Translations under genes and position numbers: made by a program | Origin: Acheta domesticus | Taxonomy: Eukaryota; Arthropoda; Insecta; Orthoptera; Gryllidae | Direction of reading: 5' to 3' | DNA length: 64,000 bases | Assembly (NCBI GenBank): GCA_031308135.1 | Contig: JAHLJT010000631.1 | Coordinates: forward strand, 199,203,126 to 199,267,125 | In this document: piece after piece, positions 34,441-44,674 of the stretch | How the letters are laid out: each line of letters opens with the position of its first letter | Position numbering within the stretch: the first letter of the stretch is position 1 | The notes under the pieces: generated by a model | Database searches by the model: none | The model's input: only the letters and a program-made list of their open reading frames with translations | What the model was told of the DNA's origin: nothing

Positions 34441-36234
34441 TGGGTCATTCCATGCAAGAAAGTAGGAAATCTGACACTACATCTCAGAATTTAAAAATAT
34501 TTTGCCACCTTACTTATCATGATACCGGCATGAACCAGGTACAATATTTTTGCCTCATCAACCATTGTTTAGCAACAATGGACACTTGAAATATTAGTTT
34601 AGCAGTCTGTAGGCATTCCGTTATGATTTTTTCCCGATGATATGCAAACAAGCGAAAAATATGAAAGTGACACTATTTGTAGAAGAAATGTAAAGGATAA
34701 TTTTACGCTAAAGATATTTTTTTATCGTGAGTCTTTAACAATTAGGAAGTAAACAAATTCTAAAAAATGCAATAAATGGAAATGTAATATTTTTAAATTC
34801 TTGAATTTTGGAAGAAAAATTGCTGAAACTACTTTCAAGCTACTCTGTAAATGTCATCATGGAATCTTGAATGGTTTTAAAGTTATGAATAAAAGTATCT
34901 TACCGGCGATCCGTAAACGAACTCATCTCAGCTGCTAGAGCCGCCGCGCCCCAGCGCTCTTCGTCAGCACCCGGCGTTACTTTTTTCCTCCACGGCGCGA
35001 TGGTGGATTTCGCAAAACTACTTCTCTAGGTGTTATTGTTGCCGTACGAGCTACGTGAAGAAATACGCCAAATTCGACCATTATTTTTTGTTCACTCCAA
35101 CGTTTTGGTAAACACGTTAAAATCATATATTTCTCATTAGCTGTTTTCACATTTAAATTTTTTCTTTGAATTGTATCAACATTTCTTCTCCATCATTGCT
35201 TTCTGTACTCACATGAAATAATTCAGAAACTGCTTTATTTACGGCACTCGCCTTTCTCCTTGCGTACGATTTCTCTCGGGTTTGTTTTCGCAATGACAAT
35301 GAGGATTGACCCAATGTTTACATTACTGATAGTGGCTTCCTCTGCAACTCTTGGGGCTACGTACTCTTCTTCACTTGACGTTTTCACTTCACTGTTTCAG
35401 TTGAGTCACTAAGATCTGCATTGGGCATTTTGGATATTTTGTGACGACACAGATCGCATATTGCTTCACCTACCACTAAATTCGATATTTTCTTCCACAT
35501 CGCCTCTTATCTTTCTCTTACCCACCCGACTTTTGTGCTTCTAAAGTCCGAATGGATTGCAGCACCAAAGCCTATTAAACGTATTCACAATCTTTGCCAT
35601 TTTCTATCATGATGTATCACTGAGCGAAAACTAAGCCTATAAACTGGTGTCAGGATCCCTTCGAAAGCATCGATGCCTAGGGAATGAACTTGGCGGTGCC
35701 TGCCTACGACCTTGCGTCACCACTTTGCTGGGCAAAGGCACTCGACTTTCAACCTTAAGAGCAAAATGCGCGTATACTTTTTATTTAATAACTTTCGCAT
35801 TTTTTAAGATTCCATCGCGACAGTTAGCAGAATGGTTATTTATTGGTTCTTCTTGCAGTGTGTAAAATATGAAAGAAAAGAAAATATTACTTTTGAAGAA
35901 AAATGTATTTGTTTAATTTATTAGCATTTTTATTATAAACAAATATCTCAATCCTTAATATATTATCAACTGCTTAAAATATGATCATTTATCTTCAAAA
36001 TAGTGTGCCCGTTTTTAAAGTTTTATTCATTTTATGAACGACATAATTATTATCATTATTGAGTACATTGTGTCATTGTCCATGTTTAACCCGTAATTGT
36101 TGCTAAACTGCTGAAGATATTAATTCCATATATTGTCTTTTAACTGTTAATCAGTAGTAGATTAATGTAATAAAATATGAAAAAAATCTGAGACTCACCG
36201 TCAGAAAACCTGAAATTTTGCATGGAATGACTCA
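34441..36234. mobile_element. 1.8 kb DNA-transposon-like element with about 50-base terminal inverted repeats
   Basis: The left end (34441-34490) reads TGGGTCATTCCATGCAA followed by AGG, TCTGAC and TCTCAGA. The reverse complement of the right end (36187-36234) reads TGAGTCATTCCATGCAA followed by AGG, TCTGAC and TCTCAGA in the same order. The interior contains a GC-rich block near 34905-34995 and no transposase; inner segments containing TTTAGCAACAAT also pair between the two sides (near 34567 and 36095). It is non-autonomous. A clean target duplication was not found (the flanks share TTAT). It sits within the 11 kb receptor intron. Confidence 0.7.
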
Positions 36235-36629
36235 TTATGTTTCCACAAATATATATCGTTTCATTCCAAGCATCCTTCTCTTGAATTTTACCATGAAAGA
36301 TTTATACAGGAAATTAAATAGGTATTGTTAATATTAATTGCATATTAAAGTGCATATGTAGTGAATTTTTTGTCATAAATGCATATTTTTAAAAGCATAT
36401 TTCAAAATGTTTTTAGGGCATAAAAAATCCTCTCCCTAGTGATGAGGATTTGCAGAAATATGAATAAACAGGGATCAGAGGACAAGGTTAGGGTACACAG
36501 AAAAGATTACAGTGATGTTTCTATTGTCTCCAGTTGTAAATTTCTGTTTAAACAATTCCACCAATCTTGCCTCAAAATTATAGAGTGTAGGTAACCTCTT
36601 AATACTTGTATTCCCAGGTTATTATTATT
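36235..36629. other. Intronic sequence without recognised feature
   Basis: AT-rich spacer between the inverted-repeat element and the TTA tract at 36619-36629 where copy B ends. Confidence 0.5.
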
Positions 36630-39600
36630 GTTCCATTACATCACGACTAAAGATCTTATGAGTCGGCTGAATATAAAATCTACTCCAGGTTGCAACCAGC
36701 TACCTAAGGAGCAGATTCGGTGACTATCAGTGCCTCTACAATACTTTACGCAAAATGTGGGCTGTTCCAAATAAAGCAATTTCTTGCACTTCCCAGTCTT
36801 TTGAATTACCTGGAAGTTTAGACAAGTTCTTACTCAAATTTTGCGGAACAAATCCCAGAGCTCGATAACTATCGGGACGACCTGTGCTTTTACGCCCCAC
36901 ATTCGGCTGATCTCTATTTCCAAACTCTTGTATTTAAGACGTTTCTCTGCCTCCTTGGTAACGACGTTTTGATCGCAAGGTACAGCAACATCGATTAGTA
37001 AACACGATTTTTTGGCCAAATCCCGGATAACTATATCCGGTTTGTTTGCCGCTATCTTGCGATCAGTTTGAATTTGTTGGTCGTACAATATCGTACACAA
37101 TCCAACAGACGTCACCGGTTTCGGTGAGTGTTCGTACCACTTGGGGCATGTGTTTGGAACTTCGAGGGCGGTACAGATCTGCCAGTGGAGGTAGCTACAC
37201 ACCCTGTCATGTCTTTTAAGGTATTCGGTCTTTGCTAGGATTGGACAAGCTGAGACAATATGATCAATGGTTTCTACTTGCTCCAGGCAAATGCGGCATT
37301 TGTCATCTTGGGAAATTTTGAGAACCGCTTTATCATAATGTCGTGTTCTCAAGGCCTGATCTTGGGCAGCTATTACAAGTGCTTCCGATTCTGGCTTCAT
37401 CCTTCCCCTTTTAAGCCACATAAATGATTGATCTTTATTGATCTGCACCTTGTCCATTCTTTTTAGGTATTGACCGTGGAGTGGTTTGTCTCTCCACGAT
37501 TTCTTTAACATTTTTTGTGTCTCACACTTCATGTTTAGCAGCATCAGAAGTTCAGTGTCTGTGTTATTCGATGTGTCTTGCCTAGTTTTCTTCGCAATGT
37601 TTCTTGCTACACTAGCAATGCCTCTGTTTCCCATTCTTCGGTCAGATTTCATGAGCCTCATTAGAGGGTCGTCTTGATGGCTGACTACATACTTACCCAA
37701 CCCGACTATTGCGTTGTGCCACGAGGCCTCAATTTGTCTGAGGCCTCTTCCTCCTTCCTTACGTGACACATAAAGTCTATGTATATCTGCTCGAGGGTGG
37801 GAAACATGATGCATTGTTAGCAGTTTTCTGGTTTTTCGATCCATGGTGCGAATTTCTTGCTCAGTCCAGTCCACTAGTCCAAAACTGTATTCGGCTACAG
37901 GTACCGCCAAACTACCTATTGCAGATATTTTATTCCTGGAATTCAGAGCGGACTGCAGGACCAGTCTCACTCTCCTATAATACTCCCTACGAATTCTCTC
38001 TTTCATTCTGTCATTCGAGATGGTTTCACATTCTTCAATGCCCAGATATTTGTAAGTTTTACCTGGCTCAAGATCTTGAATCACAGTGTGCGTATCAATT
38101 TCAATGTTCTCAGACGTTGTGAGTTTCCCCCGTTTTAAATTGATTTTTGAACACTTGTCAAGACCAAACTTCATGCAGATGTCATTGCTAAAGTCATTCA
38201 CGACAGACAGCATTTGGGAGAGAATCGCTTCATTCTTGGCAAACACTTTCAGATCATCCATGTAAAACAAATGTGATACTGGCCTTTCATCACCATGGAG
38301 CTTAAAACCAAAGTCAGCTTGCGACAACTGTCTCGATAGTGGGATCAAACTAATGCAAAACAGCAGAGGGGATAGTGAATCTCCTTGAAAAATACCCCTG
38401 TTAATCTGAATACTTCTGGTTTCTACTGCTTCCTTTCCGCTGTGGATTAGTAACCTGGTACTCCACGACTTCATACTAGCCTTACAAAATTCAATAAGTC
38501 TAGGATGAAATCGATAGATCTCCAGGGTCTTCAAAATCCAATCGTGTGGTACACTATCAAAGGCCTTTTGGTAGTCAATCCAAGCCAAGCTCAAATTACG
38601 TTTGCGTTTCTTTACATCATTCAAGATGACTTTATTCAGTAGCAAGATTTCCTTACACCCATAAGAGCCTTTACGACATCCTTTTTGTTCAGCTGGCATC
38701 AGATGATTCTTATCTAGATGTCTATACATTTTGTCAGCTATGGCTGAAGTTATAACTTTGTACAGTACTGGCAGACAAGTAATTGGCCTGTAGTTCTTCG
38801 CCAAAGAGCTGTCTCCCGCTTTGGGTAGCAAATACGTGATGCCGCGTGTGAGCCATTCCGGGATTTCCTTTGGGTTTTCAAAAATTTTATTAACAGCCTT
38901 TGCTAGATGAGAATGTATTGCTGTTAATTTCTTAATCCAATAAATCTGGATCTTATCAATCCCGGGGGACTTCCAGTTTCCCATGTTCTTAATTGCTTGG
39001 AAGAGGTCCTCTTCCGAGAATTGGTGAACATCTTCCACTGTTTCTACAAGTTCATCGGCAGCATCAACTTCAGATTGAAGCCAAGATGCGTCTTTGTTGT
39101 AGGATCTGCTCTCTTCCCAGATTCCTGCCCAAAATGCTTCGACGTCATCTTTTGAAGGAGTAACAGCTTTGCCATTCGGTTTTTGAGTCAGATTGCGATA
39201 GAATCTCTTCGCGTCTGTTTAAAACAACCGGTTCTGTACATGGAAATCTATTCTACGTTTGTACCTTCTTATTCGTTGAGCCCATGCTTGAATTTTCTCT
39301 TTTAGCTTCTCAACTACAATTAGCCTGCTGGTGTCATTGTCAATTAGGTATTTTTGTTCAACATTGAATATTTTTCGTTGAACTTTCGAGGTGTGCGTTG
39401 ATTTAGAAGATGCCTCAGCTAAGAATAATATTTCACGCCGGGTGTCCGCTATCCGTTTCATAATTCTGTTCATCCATGGGGGTACAGAGCTGTTTACTCT
39501 GTTTTGGTGTCGGCCGTCGGTGTTCTTGGCTGGCCCCAAAATTATCTGAGATACTAGATATCCAGTTGCATATATGATGTGATTGATTTCAGTAATATCT

Positions 39601-40799
39601 AGATCTCTGCCTGGGGTCTCCACCACCTCATTTAAGACAGAATTCACTGTTTCTATCACTCTTTTAGCTTTGGCATTTTCGTATATTCTCCTCAACGGTT
39701 CGCGAGATTCAAACGGAAGTTGACTAACTCTTTCTATCTCGCGCCGAAGGAGATTTCGCATCATGTCCTTATCGTATAATTCATTGCCAGATGAGTTTTC
39801 ACCACTGACGTGTGTTTCACTGGAAAGCGATGAACCTTCCACGGGATCATCATTTTCAAGTTCTACATGTTCGTCATGTGGATTGTTCGAGCGAAATACA
39901 TACTCCGCATTTCTCTCAATGTCAGCAAGTTGTTCTGCTGTGAATTTTCCACTGCTGAGTATGTATCGTCGTTGACTGGCAAGCTTCTTTGAGTCTAGGG
40001 TAGGTCTCATATCTGGGTTCCGCTCTCTCTATAACTTGAAAACTTCTATTTCTGAGCCCCCACTTTTCGCTTTTGCATAGTAAAAGCACTACATCACCTC
40101 TTTTAATTCATCCCGGGTCCATCTCTGACGATGGCTTCGAGCTACTGCCGGCTCTGGGTCCCTGGGACTAACACCCGTGGGATGGCCAGACGTCGACAAG
40201 GTGACATTAGCTCGGTTTCTGAGCAGGTATGGGACATTGGTAGAACAAGGCACGTTAAGATTCATTACATTGCTTGTTCTATCCATTTTGCTCATTGGTT
40301 TGAATTGAGGATTCGCAGGACGCAAGTTCGAGTTCACAGATCACACTTAACCCTCGGGTTGTTTCCTGCCATCCGTTACTGCGACTCACAGTGGCCTCGG
40401 GGCATCCCCCCGCAGGGCCCAGCAAGGGGTCCCTCCGATCGCCAGTCGGCATTACTAAACCCTACGGGATTTTCACTGACTGCTGAAGGCAGCCTCCTTC
40501 GCTGGCTAATGCAAGGTTCGGGCCTCCACTCTAATCAGTGGCCTGGTGTGCCAACCCAGTTTCTCTCCTGTACCCTCTGTGGGCCGACAACAGGAAGTCC
40601 AAAGGTTCATGACCCTTCCCTCTCTACTTACTTCCCACTCTCCTCAAAATGGAGTACTTCTTCGTCTGACCCCTCACCTTCAACCTATTCAGCAAGGGAG
40701 GCCCTACCGGTAGCTAGGCTACCACTGACATAGCTTTAAGGCTCATGGGGGTACTCAAGCTCCACCACCAACTCCAAGGTTGTGTACTCCCTAGGTGGA

Positions 40800-40800
<1 letters not shown>
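36630..40800 (-). mobile_element. RLE-type non-LTR retrotransposon, near full-length copy B
   Basis: Same family as copy A at 4544-8730, with closely matching ends: 3' end at 36630 next to a short (TTA)n, 5' end at 40800 next to a long (TTA)n. It carries the same 5' UTR of about 460 bases, which is comparatively GC-rich, and the same 3' UTR. It has fewer breaks than copy A and is probably younger. It lies antisense to the receptor gene. Assignment to the R4/Dong group is inferred from domain order and target. Confidence 0.9.
36834..40337 (-). pseudogene. Pol of RLE retrotransposon copy B, nearly intact
   Basis: The likely start is at 40337 (MNSNLRPANPQFKPMSK). A Myb-like stretch RHRQRWTRDELKEVM-type lies near 40095-40130. 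Two TAG stops interrupt it near 40060 and 40030, at positions that are Trp in copy A. A third stop (TAA at about 39218-39220) replaces a Glu codon. From there the frame runs without a break to 36834. It contains RPITCLPVLYK (38790), WIDYQKAFDSVPHDW (38560), RGIFQGDSLSPLLF (38370), FYMDDLKVFAKN (about 38240-38270), RKEGGRGL (37750), the finger CRICLEQVETIDHIVSAC (37250-37308) and KPDIVIRD...LLIDVAVP (36985-37046). A one-base loss near 36863 changes the last 40 residues. Confidence 0.9.
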
Positions 40801-40862
<62 letters not shown>

Positions 40863-40888
40863 GTTGTTGTTGTTGTTGTTGTTGTTAT

Positions 40889-40927
<39 letters not shown>

Positions 40928-40928
40928 G
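40801..40928. repeat. Compound microsatellite (TTA)n-(TTG)n-(TAG)n
   Basis: About 20 TTA units, about 8 TTG units and about 13 TAG units follow each other without break. It abuts the 5' end of copy B and, 15-20 bases further, the 3' end of the next truncated copy. Confidence 0.92.
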
Positions 40929-40939
40929 ATTGTTGTTGT

Positions 40940-41796
40940 TATTCCTTCTATATCATGACTAAAGATATGAGTTAGTTTAATATGAAATCATCTCCAGGTT
41001 GCAACCAGCTACCTAAGGAGCAGAGCTAGGGACTGTCGGTGCCTCTACAATACTTTGTTCCAAATAAAGCAATTTCCTGCACTTCCCAGTCTTTTGAATG
41101 ACCTGGAAGTTAAGCCAGTTTTTTCACAAATTTTCCAGAACAAATCCCAGAGCTCAGATAACCTGTGTTTTTACGCCCCACGTTCGGCTGATCTCAATTT
41201 CCAAACTCTTGTATTTAAGACGTTTCTCTGCCTCCTTGGTTACGACATTTTGATCACAAGGCACATTATCATCTACAAGTAGAGACAATTTTTTCTCCAA
41301 ATCTGGGATAACAATATCCGGTTTGTTTGCTGCTATCGTGCAATCTGTTTGAATTTGTTGGTCCTACAATATTGTATAGAGTCCAACAGATATCAGCGGT
41401 TTTGGTGAGTGTTCATACCACTTGCGGCATGTGTTTGGAACTTCAAGGGTGATATAGATCTGCCAGTGGAGGTAACTATAAACCCTGTCGTGTCTTTTCA
41501 AGTATTTGGTCTTTGCTAGGATTGGACAACCTGAGACAATATGATCAAAGGTTTCTGCCTTTTCCTGGCAAACGCAGCAATTATCATCTTGGTAAATTTA
41601 GAGAATTACTTTATCATAATGTTGCTTTCTCAATGCCTGATCTTGGGCAGCTATTAAAACTGCTTCCAATTCTGGCTTCATTCTTCCCCTTTTAAGCCGC
41701 ATAAATGATTGACCTTTATTGATCTGCACCTTGTCCTTTGTTTTTAGGTACTGTCCATGGAGTGGTCTAAGATTTCTTTAACATTTTTTGTGTCTT
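40940..41796 (-). mobile_element. 5'-truncated copy of the TTA-targeting RLE element
   Basis: The minus strand carries the 3' UTR (40945-41075), the endonuclease region (near 41270-41330) and the finger region (near 41560-41590), then ends at 41795 where TTATTATTATTA follows. Substitutions and small deletions are numerous, for example loss of part of the segment near 41160, so it is older than copies A and B. With copy B it forms two insertions in one microsatellite, in the same orientation. Confidence 0.8.
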
Positions 41797-43317
41797 ATTA
41801 TTATTATTAACAATATTTTTCTCAACAGAAATAAATACTGTTAAAACATATTTATTGTGATGTACCTAGTCAGGATGAAAGTAGGTGTAAACGTTTCTCT
41901 TAAAACAAACAAAACATGTGAGGCACCGTGTTGATTTTGTTTATGTAAGAAGGCATTCAGTATCATTCTAAATACATTGCAATCAACATACTTCTTTAGA
42001 ATGAATTAATAATTATCACCAGAGGAAGAAAATTATTATATTAAAGTATATTTTAAGCAGTTAATAAATATTAATTTCAAATCTTTTTTTTAGTAGCTTT
42101 TTTGTTGGTAGAAAGTACTTTCATTTTCATTTCATTTCTTAATATGAATTACAAATGCGAAATAATTTATTTAATGCAGTTTCAGAACTCAGTTTAAAAA
42201 ATCTGAACTACACTTTGAAGAGCAGCTTTCTTCTAGCCATTTCATGCAGCTTCAAGAATTAATTTATAATTTAGCTGTATTTAGAATATTAACTGTAAAA
42301 TTTAAAGAGATCAATTCCAACATTAGTGTCAAATAAAATACATAATGTAAACTCAGTGAATGCAGTTATGTAAGATCAAAACAACAGCCATTCTATTTTC
42401 CCCTCATTCCTTTGCCAGAATTTCTGTGGTAATTGAAATTGAAAATTGATAATTTCAAAGAATTTGATAAAACTTAATTAAAAAAACTCTAAAGATTCCT
42501 CTTCTTCTCTGCTACACATCGAAGAAATCTACAAAAAGGATGAAAGTTGGTCCAGTTATTAATGACATGATACCCACATTCATAAATTAGGAAAACAAAT
42601 ATTTATCCATAATTATCTCAGTGTCATGTGTGGACTTAACTTTAACATAGTCACGTGGCAAAAGTGAATAACATTTTCTGAAAAATGTGAATTTTAATTT
42701 TATTCTAGTCATTTTCACATTTCTTTTATCTGCTTCAAAAAAAAATTGTCTTTCATTGTGGAAACTGAATGCTGTTGCAAAAAGAAAAGAAAATCTTCAG
42801 ATTTTCTGTACCTCTCAGATCTGTTCTTTCTTGGAAGTTCCTCTACTACAAATATTTAGAACATCCCAAAAATGGACAACTGCCAAAATAGAGATGGAAC
42901 AGCAACATTTAGAGGTTTTTCTCAATATTTAAAGTTTTGGTGAATTTTTTTTTTTTACACAAGAAAGTTGTGATATTATAGATTAATGAGAAAGTTAAAT
43001 CTTAATTAAAGAGAATGAAAAACCAAACCAACAAAAAATCAATTATTTTTATTAATTTATATCTGGAATTATCATTTTCAATTAAATCATACATTGTGCA
43101 TTTCATGCTAATATTTAATTTTAAATGATCATATTTAATAGACCTTTAACGACTCCCAATGTTTCTGTAATGTGTTACCAAGCATTGCTCCCTAAACATC
43201 ACACAAAATATTTCTGGGCAATACTGTATGCCATTAAACTTAAGATCCATGATTTTGTGAGAAGTGTTACTGTTGTGTGCTTTCTGGTATAAGTCTTTTC
43301 TTTATTAATTCAGTATA
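41797..43317. other. Intronic sequence without recognised gene
   Basis: AT-rich with no coding similarity or clear terminal repeats. Confidence 0.5.
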
Positions 43318-43883
43318 CAGTGGAATCTCGTTAGCGCATTCCCTGTATCACACGAGCGTTGCGCTGACGTGCGTTACCTAACGTCAGCTGCGTCGATGCC
43401 TACGCCCACGAGTCGCATAACGCACGTCGTAGATTAACACCGTATCGTATGTGAAACGGCATACGAGCGCTCTTGGTGACTTGCGTTGTGTCCACAAGCA
43501 AGACTTTCAAGCACCAACGTAAGTCAAGATAATGGGCGTGTTTTAGCTTTCAACGCAGGATGCGTGTGGGCAACAAGTGACTCATGTGCGGTGGCATCGT
43601 CGCAGCGGACGTCATCAGCGTTAAATGACGCGCGTCAAGGCAACTTATTGTGTATTATTCTGAGTGCTATTTTGTGTCATTCAGTTTTATTTAATGTCAT
43701 TTATGAATGAATGAGTTCATCCCGTGTCTATTTGCATATCTATTAGTTTTCTCTATTATAGTGATTTGCTGATATAAATGTGAAAAGTAAGTATAAATGC
43801 AGCATTTTTCGTTAGTATGTTTTCCTGCTTACCATGTTCAAAATTTTTGATCCCTTGAGAAACGTTCTAACAAGATTCCACCG
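43318..43883. mobile_element. Pogo/Tigger-like MITE
   Basis: The left end reads CAGTGGAATCTCGTTAG and the reverse complement of the right end reads CGGTGGAATCTTGTTAG. TA stands on each side (43316-43317 and 43884-43885), as in Tc1/mariner/pogo target duplications. The 566-base interior is CpG-rich near 43340-43640, unlike the surrounding intron, and codes for no transposase. It lies about 140 bases ahead of a receptor exon. Confidence 0.78.
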
Positions 43884-44020
43884 TATTTTTTTTTATTTAT
43901 TATGTTAATTAATTTAATTCACATTCTTCTTCTTTCTACTTTTTTGTATACTACTTAATATTGTAATGGATCCAGTGAAAAATGGCTTTCCCCCCCCCCT
44001 TCCGTGTCCCCCTCCCCCAG

Positions 44021-44158
44021 GTGATAGAAGTAATTCAACATCCTCGGGACAAAGCAGAATCAAAGTATAACCCTGATGTGGGGATGAGCAAAGAAGATGA
44101 AGAAAAGTATCAAAAATTAGTAGCAGAAAATGAAGAGTTACAAAAATTAATAACTGCA
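44021..44158 (+). CDS. GABA-B-R1: GABA-B receptor subunit 1, exon encoding proximal tail and start of coiled coil
   Basis: The acceptor is a C-rich tract ending CCTCCCCCAG at 44020 and the donor is GTAAGT at 44159. The 138 bases encode 46 residues in phase 0 at both ends: VIEVIQHPRDKAESKYNPD, then MSKEDEEKYQKLVAENEELQ, ending KLITA. VIEV directly follows FVPK of the previous exon, as expected for this receptor. The KLVAENEELQKLI stretch has the heptad pattern of the coiled coil by which subunit 1 pairs with subunit 2 in the cytoplasm. Confidence 0.94.
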
Positions 44159-44419
44159 GTAAGTTGTATTTGATTGTATTAGTGTATTAGCCTGTGAGTT
44201 CTTCATTCATCTACAGACATACACATACTGCAAGGCATGAATGTTTAGAGAATCTAGTTGTTACTCTAGTTGAAACTAATTTAATTTACATTTAATTATA
44301 ATGGGAAAGAAGTTATGTTTTCTTTGTTTGTCAGTAATGTTGAGAAGATAATGATTAATACATTTCATTGCAGTATGGAAAGCCATTTTGTCATTAATAA
44401 TGATTTGTTTGTTGTGCAG
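44159..44419 (+). other. Short 261-base intron inside the coiled-coil coding region
   Basis: GTAAGT at the 5' end and TTGTTGTGCAG at the 3' end. It is the only short intron of the gene in this window; the others are 11 and 22.8 kb. Confidence 0.9.
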
Positions 44420-44674
44420 AAAGAAGAAAAAATTCGGATTCTGAAATTGCGCTTGCAGGAAAAAGAAGCCATTAAAGGTGCACTGTCTGGTGCAGATGCG
44501 GTGAAGGATGCCCCAAACACAGGTTTGCTAGCTCACAAAGATTCTTTGATTGTAGCAGATTTTGTGACTGGTGAAGGTACTTCAGATTCTGCCTTTGGGG
44601 CAGGAGTGTCAATATACACTCATAGTTCTCGAGCCAGTCAATCTGACATAGAATATTCTGAATCATACCTATAA
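44420..44674 (+). CDS. GABA-B-R1: GABA-B receptor subunit 1, terminal coding exon
   Basis: The exon begins KEEKIRILKLRLQEKE, completing the coiled coil, and continues for 84 residues to TAA at 44672-44674. The tail has ADFVTGEGTSDSAFG, a segment I associate with insect subunit 1 C-termini, and ends SDIEYSESYL. No RSRR-type ER retention signal was seen in the tail, unlike mammalian subunit 1. The 3' UTR follows with an A17 run at 44685-44701. The polyadenylation site was not identified; AATAAA occurs at 45918. Confidence 0.92.
   Translation, partial: KEEKIRILKLRLQEKEAIKGALSGADAVKDAPNTGLLAHKDSLIVADFVTGEGTSDSAFGAGVSIYTHSSRASQSDIEYSESYL

Noticed and set aside
40131..40733. 200-codon plus-strand ORF
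   Set aside because: It lies in the GC-rich 5' UTR of copy B on the opposite strand; the same frame is broken in copy A.
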